Below, one piece after another: positions 8,502 to 18,062 of a stretch of DNA of 64,000 nucleotides. Below the pieces are notes generated by a model, which was not told where the DNA came from, made no database searches, and was given only the letters and a program-made list of their open reading frames with translations. The first letter of the stretch is position 1. The number at the start of each line of letters is the position of its first letter. Source of the stretch: Alteraurantiacibacter aquimixticola (GTDB taxonomy: Bacteria; Pseudomonadota; Alphaproteobacteria; Sphingomonadales; Sphingomonadaceae); assembly GCF_004965515.1 (NCBI RefSeq), contig NZ_SSHH01000003.1, positions 437,001 through 501,000 on the forward strand, in the 5' to 3' direction. Both the position numbers and the translations under genes were made by a program.

Positions 8502-9715
8502 TTGGAATCGCTTTCTGAGGGGGGAACTTGCAGCGCGGGGCGCGCGCTGGAGAGCGCGGAGAGCGCACGGGAAATGGGGACGGGTGGCTTGCCGATGAGG
8601 ATGCGCGCCTTGTCCGCGAAGGTGGAGCGGCCTGCATAGAAGCGCTCGATCAGTCCCTCGGGCAGGCGATAGAAGCGTTCGAAGATGCGGAAGCGCTGCG
8701 AAGGCTCGGCCGCGCCGAACAGCATGTTGCCGAGCTTGCGGTAGAAACCCATGCGCCGCCAATGGGCGCGGGCGCGCGCTTCCAGCTTGGCGGAAAGCTG
8801 CTCGCCCGGAAGGTCCGCATCCTCGGCCACCGCCAGGGCGATCTCCACCGCGAAAGGCAGCGTGTAGCTGGTCAGCGGATGCACGAAGCCGCCGCGCGCG
8901 CCGACCATGGCGACGCCGGGAATCCGCTGCTCCTCCTGGAAGGCGGCGAAATTGCCGCCAGTGACGACGGGCAGCACGCCCGTCTCGAAGCCCAGCGGCT
9001 CCCCGGAAATACCCACGCGGCTGCAATATTGGTCGATCCGGCCGGACAGCAGGCTGCGGTCGAGCGCCGGATCGTCGGCGTAATAGGTGTCCTCCACGAA
9101 GAGGTCATGCGCGCCCAGCGGCAGGATGTAGACGAAGCGATAGGCGCCGCCATCGCCCGCCGGTGCCAGCTGGTCGACCGTCGCGTCCATGATCACCGGA
9201 TGTTCGATGCCATGCGGCTCGGCGGTGCGCAGGTGGCGGCCCATGAAGACCTGCCAGCCGCCGTGGAGATACTCGCTGCCAGCCATCCCCCGCGCATCGA
9301 TCACCGTGCGCGCGGTGATGCGCGTGCCATCCTCCAGCGTCACGCCCGCGGCATCGACTGTGCTCGCCTTGCGTCGCAGCAGGATTGCTTCCTCGGGCAG
9401 TTCGCGGTGGAGCGCCGCGGAAAGGTTGCTGCTCGACATGGAGTTGTAGGATGCGGTGAGTTGCCGCTGATAGGCGGGAAAGGCGACGCGGTTGCCCTTT
9501 CCCCAATGCGCCGTGCGAACGGTGGAAAGCAGCGTCTTGCCATCCTCCGACAAGTCGCTCGAAAACCAGCTCCAGCGATGATTGCCGCCCAGCGCCTCGC
9601 CCGCCTCGACCAGGCGCAAGGTCAGTTCGGGCCGGTGCCGCGCCAGCGCCAGCGCGATCAGGCCGCCCGACAGGCCGCCGCCGATAATCGCAATGTCGCA
9701 AGTGCGCGCGTTCAT
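8498..9715 (-). CDS. crtY: Lycopene beta-cyclase
   Basis: Cyclises the ends of lycopene to beta-rings, giving beta-carotene. The 405 residues begin with the nucleotide-binding loop IIGGGLSGGL at 10-19, followed by GGNHRWSWF at about 43-51, the CrtY version of the GGNHTWSF motif. The segment GARGGFVHPLTSYTLP matches the conserved substrate-binding/cyclase region. First gene of the operon crtY-crtI-LOG-crtB. The promoter must lie in the 150-base gap shared with the divergent DUF2585 gene, but I could not define its boxes. crtZ and crtW are not in the window. Confidence 0.93.
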   Translation of the reverse strand: MNARTCDIAIIGGGLSGGLIALALARHRPELTLRLVEAGEALGGNHRWSWFSSDLSEDGKTLLSTVRTAHWGKGNRVAFPAYQRQLTASYNSMSSSNLSAALHRELPEEAILLRRKASTVDAAGVTLEDGTRITARTVIDARGMAGSEYLHGGWQVFMGRHLRTAEPHGIEHPVIMDATVDQLAPAGDGGAYRFVYILPLGAHDLFVEDTYYADDPALDRSLLSGRIDQYCSRVGISGEPLGFETGVLPVVTGGNFAAFQEEQRIPGVAMVGARGGFVHPLTSYTLPFAVEIALAVAEDADLPGEQLSAKLEARARAHWRRMGFYRKLGNMLFGAAEPSQRFRIFERFYRLPEGLIERFYAGRSTFADKARILIGKPPVPISRALSALSSARPALQVPPSESDSK

Positions 9716-9865
9716 GACCCAAGCCTTAGCGCATGGCCCGCCCCGCGCAACCGGACTTCAGGGCAGGGTGGGGGCTGCGAATTCGGTGGGCAATTGCTTC
9801 AACTCTTCTTGCTATCGAGCGCGTGAGCCGAAACACATGCGGCAGGATCGAAGGGGCGATACGCG

Positions 9866-10462
9866 ATGAAGCAGGGGGCAAAGCTTTGGCCGCACAAGAA
9901 GGCGTGGAAGGTCTCGCTTGTGCTTTTCCTTGTCGCCATTGCAATCCTGTTCGCCATGGATCGTCCGCCCCTGTGCGAATGCGGCAGCATCAAGCTGTGG
10001 CACGGCGTGGTCGAATCCTCGGAAAACAGCCAGCACATCACGGACTGGTATGCGCCCAGCCATTTCACCCACGGGTTGATCATGGCGGGTGTTGCCTGGC
10101 TGCTGTGGCGCAAGTGGAAGCTCTTCGGCGGCAGGCCCTCGCGCTGGGCGCTGCCGATCGCGGTATTCGTCGAGGCCGCATGGGAAATCTCCGAGAACAC
10201 GCCGATGGTCATCAACCGCTATCGCGAAGTGACGATCAGCTGGGGCTATTCAGGCGATTCCATCGTCAATTCCGCAGCCGATATCGGCTGGATGACGCTC
10301 GGCTTCCTCATCGCCCTGCGCCTGCCTTGGTGGGCGAGCGTGGCGCTGGGTGTGTTCCTGGAGCTGCTGGCGCTGGCGGTTATCCGCGACAACCTCACAC
10401 TCAACGTGCTGATGCTGCTCTATCCCATCGATTCTGTTGCGGCATGGCAGGCTGGCGGATAG
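9866..10462 (+). CDS. UPF0314/DUF2585 family membrane protein
   Basis: A 198-residue inner-membrane protein with about five hydrophobic segments. The block MDRPPLCECGSIKLWHG and the following SSENSQHITDWYAPSHF are the signature of the alphaproteobacterial UPF0314/DUF2585 family, whose function is unknown. A second conserved stretch, EAAWEISENTPMVINRYRE, follows TM3. Polar motifs inside predicted membrane segments hint at an enzyme or transporter, but nothing more can be said. Divergent from crtY across 150 bases. Confidence 0.85.
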   Translation: MKQGAKLWPHKKAWKVSLVLFLVAIAILFAMDRPPLCECGSIKLWHGVVESSENSQHITDWYAPSHFTHGLIMAGVAWLLWRKWKLFGGRPSRWALPIAVFVEAAWEISENTPMVINRYREVTISWGYSGDSIVNSAADIGWMTLGFLIALRLPWWASVALGVFLELLALAVIRDNLTLNVLMLLYPIDSVAAWQAGG

Positions 10463-10484
10463 ATGCGGAACTCGTGGGGCAACC

Positions 10485-11378
10485 ATGAGTTTGACCAGCA
10501 TGAGAAAGACAATCGCGGCGCTTGCCGCTGCTTCCGCCATCGCGCTTGCCGCACCTGCCGTCGCACAGGATGAGGAGGGCGACACCGCAACTTCCGCCGA
10601 TCCCTATGCCGATACCGTCTTTTCGGGCGACTATCTGAGCGTGGGCGTGGGCGTGGCGCTGAACCCGTCCTATTCGGGATCGAACGACTATGTTGTCACC
10701 CCGCTGCCGATCGTACAGGGATCGCTGAAGGGCGTGGACATCAATCCGCGTCCGGCGGGCCTGGCGCTGGACTTCTTGCAGGACCCGGAGGACGGCCCGG
10801 GCTTCGATCTCGGCATCGCCGCAAGGCTGCGTAGCGACCGGGCGATGCAGATTTCCGATCCGGTGGTGAAGAGCCTCGGCAAGCTCGACCGCGCTTTCGA
10901 GATCGGTCCCACGGCTGGCGTCAGCTTTGCGCAGGTGCTCAATCCCTATGACAGCCTGACGCTGACCACGGATGTGCGCTGGGACATTGCCGGCGCGCAT
11001 GATGGCATGGTGGTCGATCCCTCCATCGCCTATTTCACGCCCGTCAGCGAAGGTGTGGCCGGGTCGCTGACTGTCTCGGCTTCCTACGGCGACAGCGATT
11101 TTCACGACTACTACTATACCGTCACCCCGGCGCAGAGCCTTGTGACGGGTGGCGAGCTGCCCGTCTACACGCCCGATGGCGGCGGTTTCACCAGTGTTGG
11201 CACGACGCTGCTTGTCGGCGTGGACCTCGACGGTAACCTCGCCAATGGCGGCTGGGCGCTGATCGCGATCGGCGGCTATTCGCGCCTGCTGGGCGATGCG
11301 AAGGACACGCCCTTCACCAGCGTGCGCGGCAGCGCGAACCAGTTCCTGGGCGTGCTGGGCGTCGGCTACACTTTCTGA
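10485..11378 (+). CDS. MipA/OmpV family outer membrane protein
   Basis: A signal peptide (cleavage after APAVAQ) precedes alternating amphipathic beta-strands and a C-terminal Tyr-Thr-Phe, the aromatic end read by the BAM machinery. The pattern DYLSVGVGVALNPSYSGS at the mature N-terminus and GVGYTF at the end fit MipA/OmpV, which in other bacteria scaffold murein enzymes or act as porin-like proteins. Start 10485 was used; an in-frame ATG at 10500 also gives a good signal peptide. A strong palindromic terminator follows. Confidence 0.85.
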   Translation: MSLTSMRKTIAALAAASAIALAAPAVAQDEEGDTATSADPYADTVFSGDYLSVGVGVALNPSYSGSNDYVVTPLPIVQGSLKGVDINPRPAGLALDFLQDPEDGPGFDLGIAARLRSDRAMQISDPVVKSLGKLDRAFEIGPTAGVSFAQVLNPYDSLTLTTDVRWDIAGAHDGMVVDPSIAYFTPVSEGVAGSLTVSASYGDSDFHDYYYTVTPAQSLVTGGELPVYTPDGGGFTSVGTTLLVGVDLDGNLANGGWALIAIGGYSRLLGDAKDTPFTSVRGSANQFLGVLGVGYTF

Positions 11379-11392
11379 GCCTTCCGAAAGGT

Positions 11393-11437
11393 CACAAGAA
11401 GGGCGGCGGATCACCCCGATCCGCCGCCCTTCTTGTG
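11393..11437. terminator. Bidirectional hairpin terminator
   Basis: A perfect 20-bp inverted repeat (11393-11412 and 11418-11437) with loop ACCCC lies between the convergent MipA and S9 peptidase genes. The AAGAA/TTCTT arms give short T-runs in both directions, so it should terminate both transcripts. Confidence 0.85.
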
Positions 11438-11455
11438 TGACGATTGCAGTGGCGA

Positions 11456-13501
11456 TCAGTCCTCGCCGCCCTCCTCATCCTCGCCCAGCTCGAGCGCCGG
11501 GCGCGGGCCGGGGATGGGGGCGTCGCGGTCGCCCGTCATCAGATAGGTGTCGAACCATTCCATCATGCGGACATTATAGTCGTAGCGCGCCGCCGCCATG
11601 CCGTTGCCGTGCCCCTCGCCGGGATAGAAAACGAGGCGCAGCGGCGTGTCCGGGCGGCGGATCTTGATATGGCGATAGAGCTCGACGCTCTGCGTGGGGG
11701 AGACGCGCGTGTCCTCCTCGCCATGCAGGATCAGCAGCGGCGTATCGGCGCGATCGGCGTAATAGATCGGGCTGACTTCCAGCATGCCGGTCCAGTCTTC
11801 CCACGGCCATTGGCGGGCATGCACATTGTACATCTCCAACGGAATGTCGCCCGTGCCCATCTTGGAAATCTGGTTGGAGATGCCGACGAACATCACGCCC
11901 GCTGCAAATTCCTCAGAATTGTAGGTGGAGGACCATGCGGTGGCATAGCCGCCATAAGATCCGCCGGTGATCCCCACGCGCGCGGGATCGGTATAGCCAA
12001 GTTCCGCCAGAGCATATTTCGCGTCAACCAGGTCGGCGAATTCGGGATCGGTGTAATTGCCCTGGTGCTGCTTGGAAAAGGCCGTGCCATAGGCGGTGGA
12101 GCCGCGGTAGTTCGGCAGGAACACAGCATAGCCGCGTCCGGCAGCCACCTGTCCGGGGTTGCCGTATCCGGTCACCCAGCCGTTTGATTCATGCGCTTCC
12201 GGGCCGCCATGCACGTCGAGGATGGTCGGCGCGCCGCCGAAGTCCACGCCGCCCACCGGCTCGATCAATATGCCTTCCACGGCCTGCCCGTCGCGTGCGG
12301 TGAAGGTGACGGTGGTCTGGGTGCCGAAATCGATCTCCGCCAGCCAGGGATTGTGATCGGTCCAGCGCTGGAAGGTGTTGCCGGTGAACAGGAACAGCTC
12401 GTTGGGATGGCTGGGCGAATGCGCTTCGGTGACGAGGCGGTTGCCGCCATGTTCGATGCTGGTGAGGATCAGGCCTTCGGGATCGACCTCGCGCAGCATG
12501 TCGCCATCGTCCGAATAGAAGCGCAGCACGCTCTGCGCGCCGACATGGACGATCGTGGCGAGGCGGCCATCGGCCATCCATTCGGTATCGACCACCGCTT
12601 CCGCCGCGCCTTCATTGAGCGCGCGATAGGTTGCCGTCGCCGCATCGACGAGGTGCAGTGTGGTCGCCGCCGGATCGTTCACGTCCACACCTGCGATCAG
12701 CGAGAATTGCGAGCCGTCGGGCGCGATCTCGATATCGTCGATCTTGCCCGGCGTATCGACCACGCGGACATCGCCGGTGACGAGGTTGACGATATAGGGC
12801 TTGCGCGAAACCAGGCTGTCATCGACCAGCGTCGAAGGCGCGGAGGTGACGACCATCCAGCTGCCGTCCGGGGCAAGGTCCATGCCATCGACATGGCCGG
12901 GCACGTCGATCTCGCGCGGTTCGGGATCGACTTCGGCGGTGCCGGAAGCGGCGACGAACAGCCGGTTGAAGTGCTGTTCTTCCTCATAGATGCGCGCATT
13001 GAAGCCGAGATCGGCCTCGTCATCGCGGTCCTCATCGGGAGCCGCGGCGGCGAGCAAATAGATGCTCTCGCCAGAAGGAGCGATGGCGTAGGAGAGGACG
13101 TTCGCATCCTCCAGCCCTGCCAGCTTGCGCGGCGCGCCGCCGGCGACGGGGACGCCCCAGACGCCGCGCTTTTCGTCCTCGTCTGCCCAGAGATAGGTGA
13201 TCATCGTGCCATCGGGCGAGAAGCCGATGCCCGACACGCCCACATCTTCAGGCAGGTAAGCGCGTGCCTGCATCGGGCCGTCGGCGAGGAAGAGCTGCTG
13301 CGATCCGCTGCCATTCTCCTCGCCGCTGGTCACGTCCGGGCGGCTGAAAGTGGTATAGGCGATGCGCGTGCCGTCTTCGGAGACGGCGACGGTGCCGGTA
13401 TATTCGATGCGCGCGACGTCTTCGGGCGTCATCGGCCGGGCCATCACGGCGCTCGGCAGCAGGACGGCGCCGGCAAGAAGGGCGGTGCGAAGAGATTTCA
13501 T
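11456..13501 (-). CDS. S9 family (prolyl oligopeptidase-like) peptidase
   Basis: A 681-residue exported peptidase. A signal peptide (about 1-21, ending VMA) is followed by a TolB-like beta-propeller (about 30-400) and an alpha/beta-hydrolase domain. The catalytic triad is readable: Ser515 in GGSYGGYA, Asp597 in GEEDTRVSP, His631 in GEGHGNG. The fold favours acylaminoacyl/dipeptidyl peptidases that trim short peptides in the periplasm. The acidic tail (ELGEDEEGGED) is unusual but short. A single gene, convergent with MipA across the palindromic terminator. Confidence 0.92.
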   Translation of the reverse strand: MKSLRTALLAGAVLLPSAVMARPMTPEDVARIEYTGTVAVSEDGTRIAYTTFSRPDVTSGEENGSGSQQLFLADGPMQARAYLPEDVGVSGIGFSPDGTMITYLWADEDEKRGVWGVPVAGGAPRKLAGLEDANVLSYAIAPSGESIYLLAAAAPDEDRDDEADLGFNARIYEEEQHFNRLFVAASGTAEVDPEPREIDVPGHVDGMDLAPDGSWMVVTSAPSTLVDDSLVSRKPYIVNLVTGDVRVVDTPGKIDDIEIAPDGSQFSLIAGVDVNDPAATTLHLVDAATATYRALNEGAAEAVVDTEWMADGRLATIVHVGAQSVLRFYSDDGDMLREVDPEGLILTSIEHGGNRLVTEAHSPSHPNELFLFTGNTFQRWTDHNPWLAEIDFGTQTTVTFTARDGQAVEGILIEPVGGVDFGGAPTILDVHGGPEAHESNGWVTGYGNPGQVAAGRGYAVFLPNYRGSTAYGTAFSKQHQGNYTDPEFADLVDAKYALAELGYTDPARVGITGGSYGGYATAWSSTYNSEEFAAGVMFVGISNQISKMGTGDIPLEMYNVHARQWPWEDWTGMLEVSPIYYADRADTPLLILHGEEDTRVSPTQSVELYRHIKIRRPDTPLRLVFYPGEGHGNGMAAARYDYNVRMMEWFDTYLMTGDRDAPIPGPRPALELGEDEEGGED

Positions 13502-13645
13502 GACAGGCAGGACCCCGTTGCAGTTACGAATGCAACCTTCATAGCGCGCGAGGCAGTCAAGGCAATGGCAGGCCTAAGGCGGTGTAACCGGGGTCTAAGC
13601 AGGGTCGAAAGCTGTTAGTCAGGGTTCGAATGGGAGGGAATTGAC

Positions 13646-14236
13646 ATGGAAATGCAGAACACGCGTGCAAGCCAGGTGGTGTCCGCCGCGCTCATCCTCA
13701 CCGTGGTGACGCAGATCGCCTATATGGCGCTGGGCGCCAGCGGGCAGTCGCACATCGCCTATCCGATCTGGCGGACCGAGGCGCTGCTGGGGCTGGTGGT
13801 GGCCGTGGCCGGCTTCGTGATCGCCAGGCGCGATGCGCTGGTGGGTGGCTGCCTGGTCGCAGGCGGGATCTTCAACCTGATCCAGACCGGCATGGGGCTG
13901 ACCCTGTTCTACCAGCTCGGCTATGGCGGAGAGGGGGAGCCCAACCCGGTCTTCATGCCCGTGCTGGGTTTTTCCTTCTTCCTCTATTTCGCGGCCAAGG
14001 CGGCGTTCGGCATTGCTGCGGTCGAGCTTGGGCGTCAGCTGTGGCGCCGCGCCGCAGGGGCATGGCGGATCGCCGGCCTGCTGGCGGCGATCACCGGCGT
14101 GGCTGCGCTGCTGGTCAATGCGACAGCCATGGCGATCGGCATGCGGGTGGTCTTTCCCGCCGGTGCGACGGGGACGGTAGCGACCTTCTTCCTTGCCCTG
14201 TGCCTGCTGGCCAAACTGCCAAGCGAGGCCGACTGA
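13646..14236 (+). CDS. Multispanning membrane protein, unknown
   Basis: 196 residues with about six hydrophobic helices and small loops; no recognisable motif, Cys pair or His cluster. A GGGAGGGAA ribosome-binding site sits just before the ATG. Helices around 12-30, 46-62, 66-85, 103-125, 135-155 and 165-190 suggest an integral inner-membrane protein. It ends 3 bases from the convergent DUF6152-like gene. I do not recognise the family. Confidence 0.7.
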   Translation: MEMQNTRASQVVSAALILTVVTQIAYMALGASGQSHIAYPIWRTEALLGLVVAVAGFVIARRDALVGGCLVAGGIFNLIQTGMGLTLFYQLGYGGEGEPNPVFMPVLGFSFFLYFAAKAAFGIAAVELGRQLWRRAAGAWRIAGLLAAITGVAALLVNATAMAIGMRVVFPAGATGTVATFFLALCLLAKLPSEAD

Positions 14237-14239
14237 GCC

Positions 14240-14647
14240 CTATTCGGGATCGAGGCTCTTGGGCCGCTGCGGATAGACGTCGAACGTTCGTCCGCGCACG
14301 GTGATCGTCTCCGCCTTGAAGCCGCGCACATCGTGATCGCGCGCGCGGTGGCCGGTGAGCGAGACCTGGTCGCCCGGCCCTGCATGTTCCGGCCCGAAGC
14401 CCGAACGGCGAGCAACCACGGGCGGGGACAGGTCCACTTCCCAGATCTGCCCGCCGGTCCAGACACCTTCCTCGGTGCGGACCTGCAAATGCATATGCGG
14501 ATTGCCGAAGCTGATGGTGACGATTTCGCCCGAAAGGCGGCTTTCTTCGTCCTCCGTCCAGCCCCAGCCGTGATGCGCGAAAGCCGCCAGCGGCAAGGCT
14601 GCGGCGGCGATCGCTGCGGTGAGGGTGATTTTCCTGATGCTGGCCAT
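14240..14647 (-). CDS. Exported DUF6152-like protein
   Basis: 135 residues with a clean signal peptide ending ...PLAAFA-HHGW. The mature start HHGWGWTEDEE followed by SGEIVTISFGNPHMHLQV is characteristic of the DUF6152 group of small periplasmic beta-rich proteins. The His pair at the mature N-terminus could bind metal (Cu or Ni), as the group name is only a number. Function unknown. The gene stands alone between convergent and divergent neighbours. Confidence 0.7.
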   Translation of the reverse strand: MASIRKITLTAAIAAAALPLAAFAHHGWGWTEDEESRLSGEIVTISFGNPHMHLQVRTEEGVWTGGQIWEVDLSPPVVARRSGFGPEHAGPGDQVSLTGHRARDHDVRGFKAETITVRGRTFDVYPQRPKSLDPE

Positions 14648-14733
14648 GATCCGGCCTCCTCTCGTAGTCTCCTCTCGCGCCCCGTCCTGGCTCCCTCATA
14701 GCACAGGGAAAGGCGCGAGAGGAGTAGCTGACC

Positions 14734-15717
14734 TCAGAGCGCGGTAGTGTGCTCCTCGATCAGCGTCACGGCGCGGGCAATGGCTTCCGCTTCGGGCAGG
14801 GACCCGGAGAGGATGTCATCGCCCATTCCGAGCAGTTCTGCGGAAATGACGGTGCCGGTCTGCGCTTCTTCCTCGATGGCGATACCGCCACGAGCCTGGG
14901 CCACGCGGTCCCATTCGGCGCGCACCGCCTGCCAGTAGCCCTGGGTCGCGGCCCAGTATTCGTCGGCGGCGCTCACCTCGTAATCGGCAAAGCGGGTATA
15001 GGTGTTGAGGACATATTCCTGCACCACCGGTTCCTCACCGCCTTCGACGAGGTCCATCTTGGTGTTGTCCTGCCAGTGGATCCAGCCATCGGGCGTCAGC
15101 TGGTGGCGGTTGATCGCGGCATAGAGGTCATAGACCAGATTGCGCACGGCATCGCGGCGGGCGAGCGGTCGCTGTGTCCAGTTGCTGCGCCAGCGGCGCA
15201 CGCCGTTGGTGGTTTCCCACTGGCCCCATCCGGCATAGCGCGGGCTGTCATCCACCTGCCACACGGTCTGCGCCCAGCGGCCGGCGCGCATGCGTTCGGG
15301 TACCTCTTCCCACGCCCAGCGGCCGGGGCCTTCATAGGCGAGGATGCGGGCAGGCTCATATTCCCAGTCCTGCCGCCAGTGCTTGATCACCATCGGCGTG
15401 CCACCCGCATCGACCACCAGCAGGTGCTGCAGCACGATGCGCGTGCCCGTATCCTCGATCACGCGCACGCTTTCATGCCCGCCGGAAATCTTGCGCTCCA
15501 GCGGCTCGTAGCCTTCGCGCCACGGCGTCGATTCCTGCATGTCGAAACGCACGCGGTAATCGCCCGCCATGGCGAGGATGGTTTCGCGGTCGGCGGCAAA
15601 GCTGGCCTGCTCCTCAGTACCGGAGCGTTCGGCCACCGGGCCGTCGGCCAGCGCCGGGGATGCCGCCATGGCCAGCGCCAATAGCGATGATGCGATTGTC
15701 GTCTTCATCAGTTTCAT
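14734..15717 (-). CDS. Exported DUF6607-like protein beside heme receptor
   Basis: 327 residues with a signal peptide (cleaved after SPALADG). The body is rich in Trp and Arg, with motifs WREGYEPLERK, VIKHWRQDWEYEP and RRWRSNWTQRP, matching what I recall of the DUF6607 family that often sits beside TonB heme receptors. The start at 15717 was chosen over a much longer frame, because it begins the signal peptide just 20 bases after the receptor stop. Likely the second gene of an iron-regulated pair; biochemical role unknown. Confidence 0.7.
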   Translation of the reverse strand: MKLMKTTIASSLLALAMAASPALADGPVAERSGTEEQASFAADRETILAMAGDYRVRFDMQESTPWREGYEPLERKISGGHESVRVIEDTGTRIVLQHLLVVDAGGTPMVIKHWRQDWEYEPARILAYEGPGRWAWEEVPERMRAGRWAQTVWQVDDSPRYAGWGQWETTNGVRRWRSNWTQRPLARRDAVRNLVYDLYAAINRHQLTPDGWIHWQDNTKMDLVEGGEEPVVQEYVLNTYTRFADYEVSAADEYWAATQGYWQAVRAEWDRVAQARGGIAIEEEAQTGTVISAELLGMGDDILSGSLPEAEAIARAVTLIEEHTTAL

Positions 15718-15737
15718 GGTCGAGGGTCCCTTCCAAT

Positions 15738-18044
15738 TCAGAACGTGTAGCTGAGCGAGACCGATGCATTGCGGCCGGGCCGGGTATAGGCATCGGTGAT
15801 GGTGGAGGTGGCGGACAGCCCGCGCACATCCGACCAATAGGCATAGGTCTCGTCGAACAGGTTGAAGACGCCCGCGCGCAGCTTCAGCGCATCGGTAACC
15901 GCATAGAATGCGCTGATATCGAACACGGTAAAGCTGTCCGGGCGGAAGCATTCGGCCGAGCAGACACCGTCGCTGTCCTCCAGCGATTTGCGGGCGTTGT
16001 AGATGAGGCTCAGCTCCACTCCGGCACGACCGGTGGGAGAATTCCAGCCGATACCGGCGACCAGTTCGAACGGGTCGATGGAGCCGAGCGGGGAGATGGT
16101 GCCGTCGGGCGCTTGCACTTCGCCATCGGCATAGGCGGCGGCAAACCGGGTGAAGAAGCCGTTATCGAGCGTGAGGCTGGCTTTCGCCTCGATCCCTTCG
16201 ACCGTCACATCGTCGAGATTGACGAACTGGAAGATCGTTGGATCGGAAGCAACCCCGCTTCCGCCAACATCGGCCTGGTCGATGAAATCGTCATATTCGG
16301 CGCGGAAGACCGCAAGGCTCAGCCGCGCATTGTCGTTCGTATAGCGGATGCCGGCCTCATAGCTGGTCGAGCGTTCGGGGCCGAGATCGGGGTTGGGCGT
16401 GGAAGTGTAGCCGAAGGCGGGGTTGGAGAAGAAATTGTTCACTTGGGCGGGCGTCGGCGCGCGGAAGCCCTGCGCATAGTTGGCGAAGAGCAGCAGGTCG
16501 GGCACGATCTGCGCCGTCACGCCCAGCTTGGGAGAAAGACGCTCGCCGCTCTGGGCCGATCCGGCGAAGTCCGGCAGCAGCGGATCGTCGGTCGGATCGA
16601 GCTTGTAGAAGTCGAAACGCAATGCGGGATAGATCGTCAGCGCGCCGTCCGCCAGGCGGATCTCGTCGGCAAGGTAGACGCCGCCCAGCGTGAAATCGGT
16701 CGCCGGGAAGGCACGGGTCGGGAAGGTCTCGCCAAAGGGCGGTTCGATCCCGTCGCGCAGGCCTTCCTGCCGGGTCCAGCTGATATCGCCGCCGACTGCC
16801 AGCACCTGTTCGATGCCGTTGCCGCCGAAATTCTTGCGCCCCTCCGCGACAAGGCCCCAAACCTCGTTCTCGAAGGTGTTGAGCCGCTCGCGATCGGGGC
16901 GCGGCGTGGCGGAGACGGGGGAGCGTTCCTCGCGGGTGAACTGCACGTCCTTGCCGTCCTGCCAATAGGCGGCAAGGTGGGCGTACTCGAGCGTTCCGTC
17001 GCCTTCCCACGTCCAGTCGAGCGAGAGGCGATTGCGGCGAGTGGAATCCTCTGCGGTAAGGCTGTCGACGATCCAGCTCGGGCTGGGGCCGAACAGGAAG
17101 GCGGGGCCTTCGCCGGACAGGACCTGGCTATCGACGTCGAGCTCCAGCCGCTCGCCCGTCAGGCGCAGGCGGTGGCCATTGTCGGCCCAGACGAGCTTGC
17201 CGAGGATCGCGTTGGAGTGCCCGTCCTGCGGGTTGGGCAGGGTGCGGCTCTCGCCAATGCCGCCGACCGTGCCCTGGTTCTCCAGCTCCTCGAAGTCGCG
17301 GCGGGTGAAGGCGACCATGGCGGAGACATTGCCGCTCTTGCCCGCCAGCGCGGCGGTCTCGGCAAACTCGTCATCGGCGGAGCTGTATTGCGCGGTCACG
17401 AAGCCGCCGAAGCTCTTGCCGCCGTCGATCAGGTCGACGGGGTCGCGGGTGATGAAGCTGACCGCACCGGCCAGCCCGTCCGAGCCATAGAGCGCGGAAG
17501 CCGGGCCGCGCAGGATCTCCACCGCCTTGACCAGCGAGACATCGGCATAGCCGCCGCGCCCAGCATCCTGCGCGCCGAAGCTGAAGCCCTGCGGAGCGCG
17601 GATGCCGTCCACCTGGATCAGCACGCGATTGCCGCCGATGCCGCGAATGGTGAACTCCTCATTCCGCGCGCGGCCGGTCGTGCCCAGGGCGGCGCCGAAG
17701 CGGGCAGGCGCACGGCGCACGCTGACGCCCGGCTCGTAGCGGACCAGGTCCTTGATATCGGTGACGAAGTCGTCGGCAATGTCCTCGTCTGTGATGACGG
17801 TCACGGTCGCGGGCGCAACTTCCTCGGCCACCGGTACGCGCGTCGCCGTGATGGTGATGCGCGATTCGGTGGTCAGCGCCTCGGCCTCCGCCGCCTCATC
17901 GGCCAGCGCGGCCTGCGCATTGAGCGCGAAGGCCAGCGCCAGCGAGGCGCAGAGCGGCCGGGCGATACGCTGCGAAGGCGCGCGCCGCGCCAGCCAGCGC
18001 GTGCAAGGATGAGGCTGCTGAGGGGCGGCCCGGAGAGGTGACAT
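15738..18044 (-). CDS. TonB-dependent receptor, hemoglobin/transferrin type
   Basis: A 768-residue outer-membrane receptor. A long N-terminus ends in a signal peptide (about 30-48), then a TonB-box-like region near TITATRVP, a plug domain (about 70-190, with IRGIGGNRVLIQVDGIR and GPASALYGSDGLAGAVSF) and a 22-strand-type barrel ending in SYTF. The barrel motif QGFRAPTPAQVNNFF matches the FRAP box of hemin receptors, so heme or heme-protein uptake is the best guess. Energised through TonB-ExbBD. A Fur-like palindrome lies 19 bases upstream of the start. Confidence 0.88.
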   Translation of the reverse strand: MSPLRAAPQQPHPCTRWLARRAPSQRIARPLCASLALAFALNAQAALADEAAEAEALTTESRITITATRVPVAEEVAPATVTVITDEDIADDFVTDIKDLVRYEPGVSVRRAPARFGAALGTTGRARNEEFTIRGIGGNRVLIQVDGIRAPQGFSFGAQDAGRGGYADVSLVKAVEILRGPASALYGSDGLAGAVSFITRDPVDLIDGGKSFGGFVTAQYSSADDEFAETAALAGKSGNVSAMVAFTRRDFEELENQGTVGGIGESRTLPNPQDGHSNAILGKLVWADNGHRLRLTGERLELDVDSQVLSGEGPAFLFGPSPSWIVDSLTAEDSTRRNRLSLDWTWEGDGTLEYAHLAAYWQDGKDVQFTREERSPVSATPRPDRERLNTFENEVWGLVAEGRKNFGGNGIEQVLAVGGDISWTRQEGLRDGIEPPFGETFPTRAFPATDFTLGGVYLADEIRLADGALTIYPALRFDFYKLDPTDDPLLPDFAGSAQSGERLSPKLGVTAQIVPDLLLFANYAQGFRAPTPAQVNNFFSNPAFGYTSTPNPDLGPERSTSYEAGIRYTNDNARLSLAVFRAEYDDFIDQADVGGSGVASDPTIFQFVNLDDVTVEGIEAKASLTLDNGFFTRFAAAYADGEVQAPDGTISPLGSIDPFELVAGIGWNSPTGRAGVELSLIYNARKSLEDSDGVCSAECFRPDSFTVFDISAFYAVTDALKLRAGVFNLFDETYAYWSDVRGLSATSTITDAYTRPGRNASVSLSYTF

Positions 18045-18062
18045 TGCGATTCCCTAGATGCA

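Noticed and set aside
8502-9026. Upstream extension of crtI
   Set aside because: It overlaps crtY in another frame; the ATG at 8501 gives the family N-terminus with an ATGA overlap.
12191-13618. 475-residue frame opposite the S9 peptidase
   Set aside because: Antisense shadow of a gene with a full catalytic triad.
13615-13650. TTCGAAT sequence resembling a tRNA T-loop
   Set aside because: No acceptor or anticodon stems fit around it; no tRNA recognised.
15660-18041. 793-residue frame opposite the TonB receptor
   Set aside because: The receptor on the minus strand has plug, barrel and signal features; this is the antisense shadow.
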